A stretch of DNA of 64,000 bases from Pseudopithomyces maydicus (taxonomy: Eukaryota > Ascomycota > Dothideomycetes > Pleosporales > Didymosphaeriaceae). Location of the stretch: the NCBI GenBank assembly GCA_026873275.1, contig JANTUC010000009.1, positions 620,001 to 684,000 on the forward strand, in the 5' to 3' direction. Shown here in pieces: positions 11,291 through 22,995 of this stretch. The translations under genes and the position numbers were made by a program. The notes under the pieces are model-generated. The model did not search any database. It saw only the letters and a program-made list of their open reading frames with translations, and was not told the DNA's origin. The first letter of the stretch is position 1, and every line of letters starts with the position of its first letter.

Positions 11291-14181
11291 ATGGCAGACC
11301 GCAGAAGCGTGCGATCCTCGAGTCGCCGCACTACACCCGCGCCCCAGCTGCTGCCGAAAGCAGCTGCTATCCCACCCGTCCGCTCGACGCGCCATACACG
11401 GAGCGTGAGCCGCGATATCGAAGAGCCCGTGAAGCCAACGCGCCGCAGCGCGCGCCAGGCAAGCGTTGAGAGCATCAGTAGTGAAAAAGAAGCAGGCGTG
11501 AGAGGAGCGTCGAGAGCGAAGAAAAAGGCGAAGGAGGCCATTGCGGGTGAGTTGCGCGCGCGTGCTGCCTAACCACCCGTGGACAGCTGCGCTCAAGCAG
11601 ATACTCGTTGCAATCTTATAGCTACTGACACGGCTCGTCAGACCTCACAGTTGTAGAGGAAGGCGACACGCAAATTGCCGAAATCCCCGAAGAAGGCGCG
11701 TCCGTGACGCAGCCAGAGCCCAGCATAGAACCCACAGTGCCGCGCCGCTCGCTCGGAGCCGTATCCGAAATGTCTGGCACCACCGCCATATCGTCCTTCA
11801 CCTTCGTCGAGGGCGATACATTGAACGCGCGCTTCATGCTCCGCCATCTAATGAAGCTTCACGACGAAGCTGTCGAGCTTTTGAACCACCTGGCCCCGGA
11901 TGACAGTAATATCAAAGACCTTCACGATCGCATCGAGGAGATGGAGATGGGAGACTCGGACTTCGTTGCCGATTATGAAGATTTCAGTCGCCAATTGTCG
12001 ACCCGTCTTGCACATTACCGCGGGGAATCCCAGCAATACATTCACATACGCGCTATACATGCAGCGTTATTCGGCCCAGATCGAGATGGCGCTGCGGCGC
12101 AAACAGGCTTGGATCTACTCTTGTACCAGGCAAACCTCGCAGTGTTTGCGAAAGACATGATTAACACAGACCGAAACGACAAAAATATGGTTGGGATCCT
12201 TCGTGGCCTTGACAGTCTGTTCCCGGCCTTATTTCTGCCCGCCCTGGTCATCGATGCCGACGCCGCAGCACCCTCCACCGGCGATAGTGCGCTGCTGCAG
12301 GAGACATTTGAGTTGGCTCTGGATCTACGCACCCAGCTGGCCATCTTGTACCTGTTGCAAGGGTCTGCTGACCATGCATTCGATCCCATCGCCGCGCTTG
12401 AAGAGGTCTTTTTCAACCCTAACCTAGAAAATCCCAACGAACCAGCTACTGTCCGTGGTTGGGACATTTTTGCTTTGGGTGGCGATGGTTCTACCCTGCC
12501 AGAAGCGTTTGCGCAGGAGGTCGAAGTGCGAGTTGCCGAAATCAGACAGGATATAATCGACGGCGAAGGTTCACAAGAGCAAAGGCTAAGCATAGATTTG
12601 GAGTCACTTTGGGCACGGTTCCCCTGGAAGGCTGTGGTTCTACGCCTACTAGGATGGGTTCGCGACCGTAATATCGAGCTTGAAGGGGCTATTCGTCAAT
12701 GCGATGGTGCGGCTGGCATCTCTCAGAAGATCAAGGCTGAAAGGGAGCACCCTACCGCCGTTGTGGAAGCAGACCCAGTCGCTCAGCAAGCATCTCCTCG
12801 CAAAGCCCGCACATCATTCGGGCGCGGCAGAAGACGTAGCAGCAAGAAATTCGACCCCAATGCAGAGATCGATGTTGATGCTCTCAAGAAGGTAATAACA
12901 ATGGAGGGGGCATCTGCTTCCCAAACTCAAGATAGTGGTTCCCAGCAGGGAACACATGCAGAAGAAATAGAAGCACCGGTCCAAGCTGCGGAGGATGAGG
13001 AGGTAGCGGATGTTCAACCTCAACTTAGCGACGATGCCCTTGTTGAGGATCCCTCCGATCAAATATTGGATGCTACTGAGGAAGTTGGACCAGACGATGG
13101 GACCGAAGAATTAGTCGCAGACGATACCGACCGAGCCTTCGAGCCGCACCCGGACTCCTCCCGACCTACGCAGACCGTGGAGTCACTGCGTCCGACCCAA
13201 GTCATCGAGTCAACACAACCTCCTCCGGCCACAGAGCCTTCATATACTACACAGGGCTCTTCACTGTCCCAGCCGCCTCGGTCCACAAACGATTTTGTTA
13301 GACTTCTAAAAGAGACAAATCCAACAGGCAAGGAGAACCGTGCATCTCTTTTTGATCGTCAAGCGAATGCCCAACGGGTCTTTTTTGGCGATGGGTTTGA
13401 TAACAGCCAACCCACCCCTGGTCCTTCTACACGCCAGTCTGATACTCGTACGTCGAGGAAGGGGAAGGAACCTCGCAACATGAGTCCTCAAAAGCGAAAA
13501 CGCAGCGCAATATCAGATGACGATGACGACGACGACGAATTTGATACTGTGCAGCGCAGTGCGAATGTAGAGCGTCAAAGGGCCCAAGCTCCTAAACGTG
13601 TGCGCTTGGAACCACGTTCTTCCGGTGCGCCTCCAAGTCACCAACCTCGGCCCGGAGAGGACAGTGAAGGCTTTAGGCACATCGATGATTTTACACAAAA
13701 TGAGCAAGACCAGCCATCCGAGGGTGAGGCCCCTGGTAGGACCGAAGCAGCCCCTCCTCGCTCTACCTATCAAGACCAGGTCGCATTAGCCCGAGTAAAC
13801 ACTGTATTCATGCCGACTCGGAAGCCACGCAGAGCTAAAAAGCCGTGGACCGTTGCAGAAGAAAACGCCTTGGTGGAGTACATGGCAGAATATCCAAGGC
13901 AGTACTCAAATATACTTAAGATAGATATGGCAGGGGAGGCTGTCTTCTACGACAATGAAAACGGAGCGCTGGTCGAACGACGTACACAGGTTGATCTGAA
14001 AGACAAGGCCCGGGTTATGGCCAAGAATATGATCAAGTAAGTTTGATGTTACTAGGCTAGATGCCCTGTGAAATACAGTGCTAACAAGTTTAGATCTCGT
14101 GCTGGTTTAAGACCAGGCTTTACGGGTGTCATTACGCCTGCCATTGCTGCAGAATTGAGGGCTGCCGGGTTGACGTGGTAA
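11291..14181 (+). CDS. TRF/Taz1-like telomere-repeat-binding protein (TRFH + telobox Myb)
   Basis: Probable double-stranded telomere DNA-binding protein. Exons 11291-11546, 11642-14036, 14094-14181 give 912 residues. N-terminus is basic and Ser/Thr-rich (1-85). A helical region from about 150 to 370 (FMLRHLMKLHDEAVELLNHL onward) is in the place and style of a TRF-homology dimerisation domain. A long acidic, Gln/Thr/Pro-rich linker (400-800) includes a basic patch KRKRSA near 600. Near the C-terminus a single Myb/SANT repeat starts at KKPWTVAEENALVEYMAEYP (about 819) and ends in the third-helix telobox signature VDLKDKARVMAKN (about 869). TRF1/2 and fission-yeast Taz1 share this order. The TRFH call is inference from position; the telobox is seen directly. 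The last exon adds a conserved-looking tail. Confidence 0.85.
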
Positions 14182-14759
14182 TCAGGGACTATTGATATGC
14201 ATGCAGCGGGCATGGTGAACGAGCTTACGATGGCGTTTAGGCGGCACGGCCAGGTTGGCTAGGTGGCTAGCTTCTTTTAGATACCCCTTGGTCTGGTAGA
14301 CCTTTTGTGTACTTTGATTTACTAAACGGGTTCGCCCAGCCTTAGTATATTTTTATGGTTATTTTGTTTCGCCGCAAGACTTACATACCTCTTGTTCATC
14401 ATGTGCACTAATCCCTCCCCGGCTAGCCGGAATCGTCTTCTTCTAATGATGGCAGCAAGATCGGCTCAAACAAGAGAGTTCCTCTTCTCCCTATGTTCTC
14501 TAAAATTCTACATCTAAATTTGTGATTCTTTGTTTTGGTCGAAAATCTTCATCACGTTCCGTTCGCAGGCGATCAGTTCCAGATTCATGTAGTCAGATAA
14601 CCTATGACGTCGATACCTCACAGCATCCTCACCCGTCAGGCTTTCCACCCCAAACCCCATTGCCCACTCCATCGCCTCCGAATCCCCTCGAATATCACTA
14701 CAAATCCACCCCCATATCACCCATCGCCTAAAAATCTAGTCCGATCATTCACATCCACC
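14182..14759. other. Intergenic region
   Basis: 578 bp, 3' region of the telobox gene and promoter of the next gene; pyrimidine-rich leader from about 14630. No gene seen. Confidence 0.5.
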
Positions 14760-15739
14760 ATGTCGTGGATGGACTCCTGGTCCCGCCCATCCAAATCACA
14801 AGCCACGCCCGCACCCTTATATCTCACCCACCCGGACCCCCATTACTGCCACTCCTGCGGCCGCGTCATCGGCGACCGCAAATCCACCCGAAACAAAGAG
14901 CAGGAGGTCAAGTACTGCTCCGCCCGCTGCCGGAACCACAAACCGCGCGCCATCGATCGCAGGATCGAAAGCGTTTTCACGGCCCTGCTTGATGGCGCGA
15001 GTCCGGAGTCGCTGAGGGAGGCGGAAAACGATGATGCGCAGGGGAGTGGTGGGGCAGTGCAGGAGATGCGGGAGAAGAGCGTAGGGAAGGGGGCGCATGG
15101 GAAGAAGGTTGAGAAGGGAAAGAGGCATGTTAAGGGTGATCCGCGGGTTATCATTGAGTGTGGAACGGTGGAGGAGATTGTATTTCAGAGGCATAAAGAT
15201 CCGTTGAAAGTGTACGGTCGGCGGAAGAACCGCGCTGCACGTGGTGTGGTGGAGAGCCTGGAGGACTGGCGCAGTGTGGATATGGTGGATGAGCCTGCGC
15301 CTGCGGTGTCTCACCCAGCAGAAGCTAGCGTGGTGAAAGACAAAACTCACAGCTCTGATTCTAATTCAGATGATGAGCAAGCGGGGGAGGGGTGGTACTC
15401 AATGAGCAGGACGCAGGCGATATGAAGCCCATGTATGGATACGGTGGAGGGAAAATCCGTCCTCCACAAGGGGAGTCAGATATCAACGGGAGTATTGGTG
15501 GCGAAAAGGGGTGGGCAGAGAGGGTCCACGAAACACCAGAGATGCTGGCAAAGCGGAAAGAAGGGGAGAGGAGAGCAGAGGAGAAGGAGATGGTGAAGCG
15601 GGCTGCGAGACGCTTGGTTGCTTTTGGGGTTGGAGATGGGGAGGAGAATAGGAAGTGCGAGGCTGTGATGAAGGGCGTAGTGGTTGAGAGTAGCTTCGCT
15701 AAGGGGGAATGGGGCGTACGGTGGAGGGAGAAGGTATGA
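14760..15739 (+). CDS. Cysteine-motif (zinc-binding-like) protein with internal -1 frame shift
   Basis: Function unknown. The first frame (14760 to a stop at 15425) begins MSWMDSWSRP and carries a cysteine cluster, YCHSCGR...VKYCSARCRNHKP (about residues 26-60), that looks like a treble-clef zinc site, followed by a charged helical region. A second frame, open from about 15380 to 15739, continues with MKPMYGYGGGKIRPP, GGEKGWAERVHETPEM and a basic helix, which has strong protein character. The two frames differ by -1. Either one base is missing in the G-rich stretch around 15380-15393 (total about 326 residues), or a 77-bp GTGAAA..CAG intron at 15333-15409 joins them (300 residues). The base-loss reading fits the pattern seen elsewhere in this window. 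Confidence 0.6.
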
Positions 15740-17322
15740 GTGTTGAGATAGGAGTATATGTTTGTGGTGCAAGAGGTCCTATGGAGATACGGGACCTCAA
15801 GTGTAACCCTAAGGATGGCCATGATTCGCAGGAGAACGCTTAGATTATTGTTAAAAAAACATCTCTATAAGCACAGAAATCGTAGCGTTTGGATTGATAT
15901 CAGGGAATGTCTTGATGTTGATTGAACGCCTTGCTATTGGATGTGCGCACCGGGAATTAGGAACACCCTGGTTTGAAATATAGCAACAGGGTAGCCTTGC
16001 GTGCTTTCCATGGATAGCCAGGGCAGCTAAGTCGTTCAATCCAGGGTCCGAATAGGTATAGCTGACAGTAACCCTCATGCTAAATTCAACCGCCCCATAC
16101 CTTAGTATGGAAGCGCTCATCGCGCTTCTGCCCAACACACCTAGTGTTCGTCAATGCCTGAAACATTTCATATTGTTATGGGGCCCTAAGTGCCTTTTCT
16201 GGAATACTCAACGATATTGTGTAATCAATTAACAAACACTCTAACAAATTTTCTACGGCAGTTACTCATAGAGCTTTGGCATGCAGGAAGATGCTCGCCC
16301 ATGACGTCTGCGTCATTTCAAGGTGCGGTACTGAAGGAACTAGGTTGGACGGGGCGTAAATCTGTCGTGCGGTTCGTCTTTGACATTTTAATGGGTAAAG
16401 AAGCGGTGAGGCCGGGACTTACTTGGGTCATGTACGGAAATGCTGAGCGCGAGGACTTGGGCGGATCGCGATAAGCCCCCATGATACGCATACTAGTTAG
16501 CATGTTGAGGTGAAGACGAAGTTCAATATTGTTATTTCACAATACTACAACTGCAGTTTATTGATGTTATAAGTAGTGAAGCTGCGTGTAGACCTACGCT
16601 AAATTGCACCATCACTTCTCCCTGTGACATGCGCGAGGTACAGGCACGTTTTGTCCATTCGAATTCCAATTCTAAATTATGCAAAGCTTATGTTATGATT
16701 CAAAGTACTAGCACATACTATTGCGAAGTCCAATAGATAACAAATCTCACTGTCAAGCCATGATGAATGGCCCAACAGGCACGTATGGATGATTGTGAAT
16801 CACCCGTCTCAGCATTCCTTTATCGTCATGAATGGCTGAAGTATTCAATTGATACAGAATGTGGTGTTCCACCATTTGGAACGAGGGGTTAACAATGCTC
16901 AGGATACATCGTGAACATCTGGGTAGTGTTTGTAATAGCTTCAACAACAATTTTTCGATGAAGGCCTCACGGTCCAATACATTTCCATTTAATATAATTG
17001 TACAGGTAAATTAGGTGGTTTAGTATATCGATCTGGAGTATTGGGATTGTTGGGTAAGCGTTGCTCCCGTGTACCAAAATCGCATTCGACCTCAACAATC
17101 ACCTACACAATGGCTCTACTTTGACCCAAACTCATGCTTCTTCACGGTGTATAAAGATCGACTCCTTCTCTGTCTCTGACCTGCAGCAGAAATTCTCCAC
17201 CACCACTACTACATTGCAAAGCAGAATCCAATCTTCATACCAATCCAACCCACTTCCACATCCACTACACTCCCAATCCACTTCCAGTACACTTCCAGTA
17301 CACTTCAAGACTATACTCCAAA
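15740..17322. other. AT-richer gene-free region
   Basis: 1.58 kb that is visibly richer in A/T than the flanks. I see no gene, no transposase-like frame and no terminal repeats. Just before the next gene (about 17210-17320) lies a CCA/CAC-rich, Pu/Py-biased leader with repeated ACTTCCAGTAC units. Confidence 0.5.
17280..17303. repeat. Short tandem repeat in leader
   Basis: The 11-bp unit ACTTCCAGTAC occurs twice in tandem (with partial copies either side) directly upstream of the start codon at 17323. Confidence 0.6.
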
Positions 17323-18522
17323 ATGTCTGCTCAAGCTCTTGACAACTTCTTCGCCGTCGCTTCCGCGGCTCGGACGGATGCCAAAATGCTCCTCAGAGCG
17401 AACCTCCCCGTCAGCGCCCTCTTTGTCATTTTCAACACCATCGGCCTCCACTGCACATTTTGTGGCGAACGAAACAACATCCTCACCTTCGACTCCAAAC
17501 CACTCTCCTTCACACTCCGTCTTGTAGAAGACAAAGACACATGCAGCGTGCGGATGATGAAAGATCGCGAGAACGCCTCCGAAGACAGGGCGCTCGACTC
17601 GGAGGCCGACCTCCGGCGTTTCTGCGCCGCAACCCTCGATTTCCTCAATGAAAAGATACTCGAGGAAAGATCTGGAAAGCTCCGTCTGGTCTCCCAGCCA
17701 GACACAGAACTGTTGACTGTCCTCCGTTCCAACGCTGGGGAAATGGAGAACCAACGATTCGCAGAAGCCCGCCGTATGATCAACCGCGGGCACCTACTCG
17801 ACGCCGTCGTCGAGCTATTCACCCCATTCGGGCTTCAACCGGACCTGGATGAGGCGACGGTCCGGTTCAACGAGAAATTTCTCAGGACGAACAGCGAATA
17901 CGCTGGCGTGCGGATCTGCCGGTTCCGCAAGTACGGTGAAAAGCCGCTCGCACCAGCGGCTGTCCCATCTTTTGACGCTGAAGACAACATGCCGTTGAAT
18001 CTTGGGGCTTGCATTACAATTCAGTTCGTCAGGGCGCATTCCTGGGCGCAGAAATCGGCGGACAAGCAGCGCCAAGTTGGCTTTATGTTAAAGAAGGGTG
18101 GGTACGTGGATGATACGGAGGACGACGAATATCCACAAAAGGTAATGATGTACGACCTTTCAAAATGGGAGGACGTGCTGGCGATGGTGGAAAGAGTGTT
18201 GTTTATGAGGGACACGGAAAAGGCCTTCAAGTCGCCGTTCGAGATGTCAAAGTGGCTGGGGAAGCAAACCAACCACTTCAGGGGAGTAGAAGACATGCCT
18301 GACCCATGGGGTAGGCCCCGTGCCCACGCATACTGGCTCCGAAAAAAGGGGGATAAGGAGGCGGAGGTGGAACATGAAAAGAGATTAGGGCTGATAGAGA
18401 ATAATAGCCTCCTCGTGTTCGCGGCCAAAGGCTGGAAGCAGGAACGGGATAAGAAGGGGAGGGAAGACAAATCGCCAGGGGCGGTTGACAAATGTATGGT
18501 ACAGTTGGAAGATAGATTTTGA
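17323..18522 (+). CDS. Hypothetical protein
   Basis: Unrecognised single-exon gene, 399 residues. The N-terminus is helical (SAQALDNFFAVASAARTDAKMLL) and contains a CTFCGE pair of cysteines near residue 47. The middle is Glu/Arg-rich helix, and the C-terminal part has RPRAHAYWLRKKGD and ends in VQLEDRF. No signal peptide, membrane segment or known catalytic motif is visible. The start is supported by the CAAAATG context and the helix that follows. It sits alone between the AT-richer gap and the convergent RPC31 gene. Sequence character is coding, but I cannot assign a role. Confidence 0.75.
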   Translation: MSAQALDNFFAVASAARTDAKMLLRANLPVSALFVIFNTIGLHCTFCGERNNILTFDSKPLSFTLRLVEDKDTCSVRMMKDRENASEDRALDSEADLRRFCAATLDFLNEKILEERSGKLRLVSQPDTELLTVLRSNAGEMENQRFAEARRMINRGHLLDAVVELFTPFGLQPDLDEATVRFNEKFLRTNSEYAGVRICRFRKYGEKPLAPAAVPSFDAEDNMPLNLGACITIQFVRAHSWAQKSADKQRQVGFMLKKGGYVDDTEDDEYPQKVMMYDLSKWEDVLAMVERVLFMRDTEKAFKSPFEMSKWLGKQTNHFRGVEDMPDPWGRPRAHAYWLRKKGDKEAEVEHEKRLGLIENNSLLVFAAKGWKQERDKKGREDKSPGAVDKCMVQLEDRF

Positions 18523-18688
18523 GCACCAAGTCGTTCGTCTCAAGTAGCTGTGTTTTCCCAGTATAAACGCACATGATGACCAGATTTATCATCACAAGCT
18601 TGTGAATTGTAAATTTGAATTGCATTGAAATCCGCTTGGGTATCTCCTAACTATCCATAACGCCCTTTTGATATGAAATTGCCAACCC

Positions 18689-19604
18689 CTACTCGTAGGT
18701 ATTCTCATAGGGATCCGCGTCGTCGACATCATCGTCCTCGCCGTTGTCAAAATATTGCTCCGCATTGTAGTCGTCGTCTGCTTCCTCGGAATCGCTCGAC
18801 ACGGCCGACCAGTTGTCCTCGTCGTCGCCCTTCTCCTTCTCCTCCTCTTCCTCAACTTCCTCATCCTCGTCCAGTTCCTCGTCCTCGTCCTCCGCCCGTG
18901 CCTCTGCTTCGCGGGTGCGGCCTTCCTCGTGCTCAATGTGCTGCTGGATGGAAGACTTGTCGCTGATTCTGGTGGTTACGGCAAGGACGCGCTTCTTCTT
19001 GTTGCTTCCGCGATCGAGGTACTGGCGCAACTCGGGTGGGAAAAGCTCGTGGACTGGGTGTGTCATGTAAGCAAGTGGGCTGACTGGTCAGCGCCATGTC
19101 CGACTTACCAAATGGACGGGTGTCGAGTTTGGGCACTTTTCGGTGGCGCTTGTGGTACTTTGCAGAGTACGTCTCGTTGCCGAGGAAAGGGTCGAACAGC
19201 GACTCGTCGGTGGGCGCTATGTCGCCGGCCTTGCGCTTCAGGCCCGTTCGCATGCCGTCATTGAGGACGGTGAAGAAGTCGCCATTGTGGACGCGGTCGC
19301 GGATGGCAATGTAGTGCTTCAAGGTAATACGCTCGTAGGGGGAAGGCGCGGGCGCCTGGGCTGGTGGTGCGCTCTGTGCCAGGGCGTTAGCAGGAAGGAG
19401 CGGTGGACAGATGCTAGTTCATATGGAAATTTCATGCCTGGAACTGCGCCGCTTGGATGCACTTACAGGGAAAAGCTCGCCGGGTCCTTTCTGGAGTTCT
19501 ATTCCTGTTAGATCCCACGCCATCTCCGTGCCCGCAATCATGACTGTTCCCGGGGCACTGCGCTGGCCGCCGCCGCGCGCTCCACCGCGCCCACCTCGAG
19601 ACAT
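18689..19604 (-). CDS. RPC31: DNA-directed RNA polymerase III subunit RPC31 (RPC7)
   Basis: Pol III-specific subunit of the RPC82-34-31 initiation subcomplex. Exons 19467-19604, 19109-19373 and 18689-19053 give 255 residues with matching phases. The N-terminus is Gly/Arg-rich (SRGGRGGARGGG), followed by the core block YERITLKHYIAIRDRVHNG, the FDPFLGNETYSAKYHKRHRK stretch, HELFPPELRQYLD, and an extremely acidic C-terminal tail (about 165-255), the hallmark of RPC31. The second intron has a usable GCTGAC branch and a CCCAG acceptor at 19054-19108. The opposite-strand frames over the acidic tail are shadows of GAG/GAC repeats. Confidence 0.9.
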
Positions 19605-20219
19605 TTTTTCCGCGCGGGATACAGATTCAAACCAAGAAAGAGGAGCAGTCGTCAGGGGGCGAGAACAGCAGGGTCAGGTTGCAGAGATGGTGTACAGTAG
19701 AGGTGGTGAGTGAATCGAGTCAAAAATTTGGAGGCGAGTCGCGCCGCAGCTCCAGCCGCGGCCCTCTTCTTTTCCCTGGTGGGGCACCACAGCCGATGAT
19801 GCCCCGCCTCCACATACACACACCCAAAGCAAACCATCCTGGGCCCGGAATACGCCCAGATACACCGGCTCTTGTATCAAACCCTTCGCGTGCACCCTGA
19901 ACCCTATATAGTCTGGGAGGGAAGCAACATAGCGGGCCTGACGTCGCACACTCTCGACTCTGGCATCTCCATCCACACGCCGTGCCATCGCCCGTGTAGA
20001 AAACACGACTGCCAACGTTGCCACACGCGCCGACGCCTTCGCCAGACGCGCGGTCACATGAGCACAGCCAGAACCTTCTACTGCGATTGGTAGGCAGCTT
20101 CAGCAGGCACGACCACGCCGCCATTGCCCAAACCACTCACACTCCAGCCTTGCATCACTACCCTCACCACCCTCACCACCCTCACCACCAAATTGACCTC
20201 TGCACACATACAGACTACC
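19605..20219. promoter_or_regulatory. Divergent promoter RPC31 / HSM3-like
   Basis: 615 bp between divergent start codons. It ends in a CAC/CCT-rich leader containing a 9-bp tandem repeat. No gene seen. Confidence 0.5.
20162..20188. repeat. 9-bp tandem repeat (CCTCACCAC)x3
   Basis: Three perfect copies of CCTCACCAC, about 30 bp upstream of the start codon at 20220, in the probable 5' leader. Confidence 0.85.
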
Positions 20220-22139
20220 ATGGCACACGCGTCAGCCCCCGCTCTCTCCGAGCTCTCTGCCCATCTGCTGCAGGTAGACGATGATCCTTCCACAACCTTA
20301 GATGCAGACCTGCTCGAGAAGTGTGAGCTGTTCACAAGCACGCCAGAATACCGAGCCGGGATATGGCAAGAGACAGGTCCCTTGTTTCTCCAAATCGCCG
20401 CTCTGCTGCCCAATCTCCAGCAGGACCCCTCACCCCTTGTCCACTTTGTCACCAAACTCGCCGCACCCTATCGCTTTGAGCACATCAAGGAGGTCGACTT
20501 CGAGATCGGTCTGGATCTGCAAGCAACCCCAGTACATTCTCTCATCCTCACCCTGCTAGAAAAGGCCGCAGCAGGAAGCAACGATGCCCAGGCCCTTGCC
20601 AACCGACCAGCAGTCATGGCTGCTATCGTGCGTTTGTGGCTCTGTGCATCCGACGCTGGCGTTGCCACCCAAGCTGAGCATCTCCTCACTTTGCTATTGC
20701 GTGCATCCAAGAATGAGCCCGTGGCCATCTCGGGAGAGACACCTCTGCACACGTATGGTGCTGGCCCTGTGTGGAGACGTCTATTCACCGATCGCGATAT
20801 CGTGTCTCTGTACTACCATTACACCTCCCTCAAGACTTTGCCTAACCCACCACGTCCTTTCTTGACCAAGCGGGACAAGACGATAGCACAAGCCCGTCTC
20901 TTGAACTGGTTACCCAAGGTCGGCGCGTTGGACTGGAGCACTATTAGTTTACCCCATGGCGTGGACATCGAAAAGGAGATTGGTCTCGGTGAAAACCAAG
21001 GCCTGCTTCACTATGCCTCACTGAACATGGTGGACACCGAAGATGATATGCTGATGCATATGACCCTCATCAACTTCTACCGCGAGCTCATCATCACGGT
21101 CAAGACAAAGCCGCATCTTACGTAGGTAGAAGAAGGGCCGCCTCTATCAGAACACCGACTAAATGCATCTAGACACTACGATTCAAGCTTGTCACTGGAC
21201 TTTGTGAAGGAACAGAACATCCACAGGAGCATCATCGACTTTCACACCACGGATGAGCCTAGCCTCGAACACTCCTTTGTCAGTACAAGGACAGCGGAAT
21301 ATATCAGCGACTACGTCAGCACCTATCCAGAGAACTTCGAAAACAGTGCTGAACTCCAGATCGTCCGCACCTACCTCAGCCGTGTCATATCCAGGTGCGA
21401 GGCCCATGATCTCAGCATCCTCGCATCTATGCCTCGCGCGACACTTATCCCTCGCAACTCTTCGGGTCTCTCCTGGCACGATTGCCTTCTCCTCGACATA
21501 CCCACCACCCGAACGAATCAAGATGCACTGAAGACGCTAGCTACTGTGTTCCATGGTCCACCTCAGCAAGAAATTACATTCCCTCAGGTCGAGACCATCG
21601 GTCTGGATCCCAAACGCGTGGAGAGCGAATCGTCTTTCGCCCGCCTCCTTACTTCTCTATACTACACCAAACACCCCTCCATGTTCTCCGATATCGTCAT
21701 TCATGCCTCCACTATTGCAATGAAGGAAAACGCTCTTGCGGCTTTTTCACTGCTCCGTGCCATCATCACCTCTTCCTGGTCAAGTGCACCACTACCGGAC
21801 ATGGACCCCACTTCTGATCTCACATACACCCGTCTCCAGGACTTCCCACAAACCGGGCTCGATCTGGTACTTGATCCCGCGCGCAGTGGCGGCGTCTTAC
21901 CCGCGCTCTTGAAGCCAGCAACAACCTTCTCCAATCTTGTGGGCGGTAGAGGTGATGCAGAGAACGCAGCCTATCAGGTGGCCATGGCGCGTTTCGATGC
22001 ACTGAAGGCGCTAGGTCGCGTGCTGGAAAAGAACGGCGGACGAGAAGATATACTTTCCATGGTGCGGCGGAGAATTAACGAAGGTCCATGGGGTGTAGGT
22101 GGGAATGCAGGGTCCAGGATTGGAACGTTGGAACTGTAG
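20220..22139 (+). CDS. HSM3/PSMD5-like helical repeat protein (tentative)
   Basis: Two exons, 20220-21121 and 21173-22139, give 622 residues that are almost entirely alpha-helical in character. Recognisable stretches are PLFLQIAALLPNLQQDPSPLV, VHSLILTLLEKAA, GPVWRRLFTDRDIVSLYYHY and GLLHYASLNMVDTEDDMLMH. This resembles the ARM/HEAT-type fungal proteins annotated as DNA mismatch repair protein HSM3, the fungal counterpart of proteasome base assembly chaperone PSMD5. If so, it helps assemble the 19S ATPase ring. The assignment is by general resemblance; no single diagnostic motif is seen. An in-frame non-ATG extension upstream lies in the repeat leader and is not favoured. Confidence 0.6.
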
Positions 22140-22898
22140 TGATCGGTGGGCGTGGATTAACCTGGGAGGATACCGAAAGAACGGTTTGTGCCACCCACGG
22201 AGCAACAGAATGGTCATGTCAAAAATTCATTCAGAACAAGGAGTTGACTTCTTCTGAGGCTTGTTTAGGAGCCTGTTACTGCTGCGACATGTCATGGCAA
22301 TGGTACGAGCGATATCCCATAGCGAAGTTTAGTCACATCAAAAGTTGATAGCTGGGCATATTCGAGAACCTTCCATCATCTCTTATCACCCGAAAGAATC
22401 ATGCGCATCCGTCATCCACATCAGCCTCAACGATGAGTTCGTTCATCTCATGAGTGACCTGACCAGAACACAATCAGCGCGCCGTATGTAGTGATAACAG
22501 CTAAACGCCCAATCAATCAACCACCCACAAGGTGCCAGCACAACCCTGACCCGTTCAATCACATCAACCACGGAAATAGTGCGCAGACTTGGTAATCCCC
22601 TTACCCATCCTACCGCTGCACATACAGTGCACCGTCCGTACGTACACCTTCCGGCTACCGCCCGGGTCCGTCCGCCCGCCACCCACACATCACTCATGCA
22701 GCCCTAGAACCGCAAACCCTTGCCTACACACATGCCTAATCAGCCCACTCTCGTATGTACTTGCACGCTATCCCCTTTTGTCACTACCTCGTGGGGCGTA
22801 CGCCAGACCGCGCGCGCGCAAGAGAGAGAAAAAAGTAAGCCATTCCACATGGAAACATGACATGACATGCATGCATGGGCTGGCTGGTGGCTAGCTAG

Positions 22899-22922
22899 CT
22901 GGCCGCCTGGCTGGCCGCCTGG
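22899..22922. repeat. 12-bp tandem duplication
   Basis: CTGGCCGCCTGG occurs twice in tandem, in a GC-rich patch that also carries GCTAGCTAGC. Confidence 0.8.
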
Positions 22923-22976
22923 CCCCCAGGCATCGTGCGTGCGTGCATCAACCCTCCTCGAGCGCCAGGCCAGGGT

Positions 22977-22995
22977 GCTTGCTTGCTTGCTTGCT
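22977..22995. repeat. (GCTT)n microsatellite
   Basis: Four full GCTT units plus a partial fifth. Confidence 0.85.

Noticed and set aside
16190..16474. 94-codon frame in the AT-richer island as a small gene
   Set aside because: No signal peptide, no motif, no splice partners, and overlapping frames of similar length on both strands.
18755..19264. Leucine/valine-rich open frames opposite RPC31 that look like membrane segments
   Set aside because: They are the complement of the GAG/GAC/GAA repeats encoding the acidic tail of RPC31.
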